64,000 nucleotides of DNA from Sediminicola sp. YIK13 (GTDB lineage Bacteria; Bacteroidota; Bacteroidia; Flavobacteriales; Flavobacteriaceae): assembly GCF_001430825.1 (NCBI RefSeq), contig NZ_CP010535.1:2584501-2648500 (forward strand), in the 5' to 3' direction. Position 1 is the stretch's first letter, and every line of letters starts with the position of its first letter. The notes under the pieces are model-generated. The model saw nothing but the letters and a program-made list of their open reading frames with translations, ran no database searches and was not told the origin of the DNA. Shown piece after piece: positions 63,253 to 64,000 of this stretch. Made by a program: the position numbers and the translations under genes.

Positions 63253-63945
63253 TTAGACCATTTTATATTCTGGATAAGTTTGGGAAAGCAACTCTTCCGC
63301 TTTTGGAGGAATAACCATAATCATTACATAAATCAACATGATATAGCAGACAACAAAGAGGGATAAACTTAGTGTATACAAGTCATTAGAAAAAAGTCTA
63401 GGTGAAAGAAAAGTCATTTTAAGTGCATAGATTGGAAACAAGCCTAGGTTGAAATACCCCATTTGATTAAAAAGCATCTCCTCCAACATCCATTTCCGTT
63501 TTTTTGAATTCATTTTTTTTCGATACCTAAAACTCATAAAAAATAAAATCATCAATGCAATAAGCAAAGTTCCTAGGAAAAAATTATAACCGTCCTCTAA
63601 ATTCAATAATCCTAAAAGATAAAAATAACCTACAGTTAAACTTAAAATTAAAAGTATTTTCGGTAGTTTAAAATACTCCTTATAGTATCTCCAGATAATG
63701 GCCCTGTATTTCTTTTCCATGGCTTTCATACGTTCGCTGATAACATCCTGGAACCCAAATATCCCAAACTTCTTGAATTCCCTATTTAATGCCTCACGAA
63801 AGGTAAGGGTAGGGGATTCTTTCCATTGCTGTTCTATCCCGTTGGCCAGGTGATCTACCAACTCCGTTTGCAGGTCATAGTGTTCTACAAAGTGCTTTCT
63901 AGTGAAGGTATAGAGTTCCTGTATTTGGTCTTGGGTTAAATTCAT
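63253..63945 (-). CDS. Membrane protein with N-terminal soluble domain, unknown function
   Basis: A 230-residue protein: N-terminal soluble helical segment (1-90; MNLTQDQIQELYTFTRKHF, LQTELVDHLANGIEQQW) and about four hydrophobic segments (94-112, 120-135, 165-180, 195-215). The N terminus resembles small domains found downstream of PadR-type regulators. Its ATG overlaps the TGA of the preceding frame (ATGA), suggesting translational coupling. No enzymatic motif visible. Confidence 0.7.
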   Translation of the reverse strand: MNLTQDQIQELYTFTRKHFVEHYDLQTELVDHLANGIEQQWKESPTLTFREALNREFKKFGIFGFQDVISERMKAMEKKYRAIIWRYYKEYFKLPKILLILSLTVGYFYLLGLLNLEDGYNFFLGTLLIALMILFFMSFRYRKKMNSKKRKWMLEEMLFNQMGYFNLGLFPIYALKMTFLSPRLFSNDLYTLSLSLFVVCYIMLIYVMIMVIPPKAEELLSQTYPEYKMV

Positions 63946-64000
63946 ACTAAATGTACATTAGTGTAGGCTTCATATTCATTTTTTAATTTCAAGATGGTTC
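63942..64000 (-). CDS. 3' end of an unidentified gene (partial)
   Basis: Frame open from the window edge to TGA at 63942-63944, which overlaps the next ATG in an ATGA arrangement. The visible end reads LKNEYEAYTNVHLV. It is the only open frame of the three on this strand. A regulator of the downstream membrane protein is possible, but the fragment is too short to say. Confidence 0.4.
   Translation of the reverse strand, partial: TILKLKNEYEAYTNVHLV

Overview
The window is an AT-rich, gene-dense chromosomal segment of a Bacteroidota bacterium, almost certainly class Flavobacteriia and probably a marine Flavobacteriaceae. The evidence is the gliding/type IX secretion genes gldH and sprE (porW), the DUF-family genes typical of that group (DUF3078, DUF2480, DUF4292, DUF5687), the Bacteroidota promoter motif TAnnTTTG (often with an upstream TTG 17-20 bases away) in front of many genes, and the lack of strong Shine-Dalgarno sites. 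No tRNA, rRNA, CRISPR array, insertion sequence or prophage was seen. Genus cannot be decided from the sequence alone.

Layout. Bases 1-2480: the start of an endonuclease/exonuclease/phosphatase-family protein (running off the edge), the GTPase HflX, and a 690-base gene-free stretch holding two diverged copies of a probable small RNA. 2483-12040: the SUF iron-sulfur assembly region on the minus strand (sufA-B-C-D, then sufS from its own promoter, then sufE-sufT-DUF2480-DUF3078), interrupted by a secreted M43 zinc metalloprotease and a small lipoprotein. 12266-29411: metabolic and transport genes (thiL, brnQ, aminopeptidase P, a BNR/VPS10-like secreted protein, an unknown membrane protein, an aspartoacylase-like peptidase, the sdhCAB operon, an atypical solitary Vsr endonuclease, methionine aminotransferase, a serine hydrolase, a GNAT). 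29518-36517: a 35-codon gene with its own terminator, scoAB, then ricT-gldH-PBP1A as an overlapping operon, and trhO.

36825-45291: recA, a lipoprotein, an ECF sigma factor and a protein combining an anti-sigma-like N terminus, one inner-membrane helix and a C-terminal outer-membrane beta-barrel (the strongest candidate for an unusual regulatory system here), plsC/trpS, dprA, an HU-like/SPOR protein and a thioesterase. 45325-51299: an envelope operon (flippase, dut, sugar nucleotidyltransferase, TPR protein, DUF4292 lipoprotein, EnvC-like protein). 52018-60853: the F0F1 ATP synthase operon atpBEFHAG without atpD and atpC, preceded by sprE, a bactofilin, AtpZ and a small membrane protein. 60997-64000: an ABC transporter pair (ATPase plus DUF5687), a small membrane protein and the tail of a further gene.

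Starts were chosen by homologous N termini, signal peptides and promoter position. Several apparent longer starts (TTG or GTG) were trimmed to ATG, while four genes (sigma factor, flippase, small ATP-synthase-linked membrane protein, sprE) have only a TTG start available.
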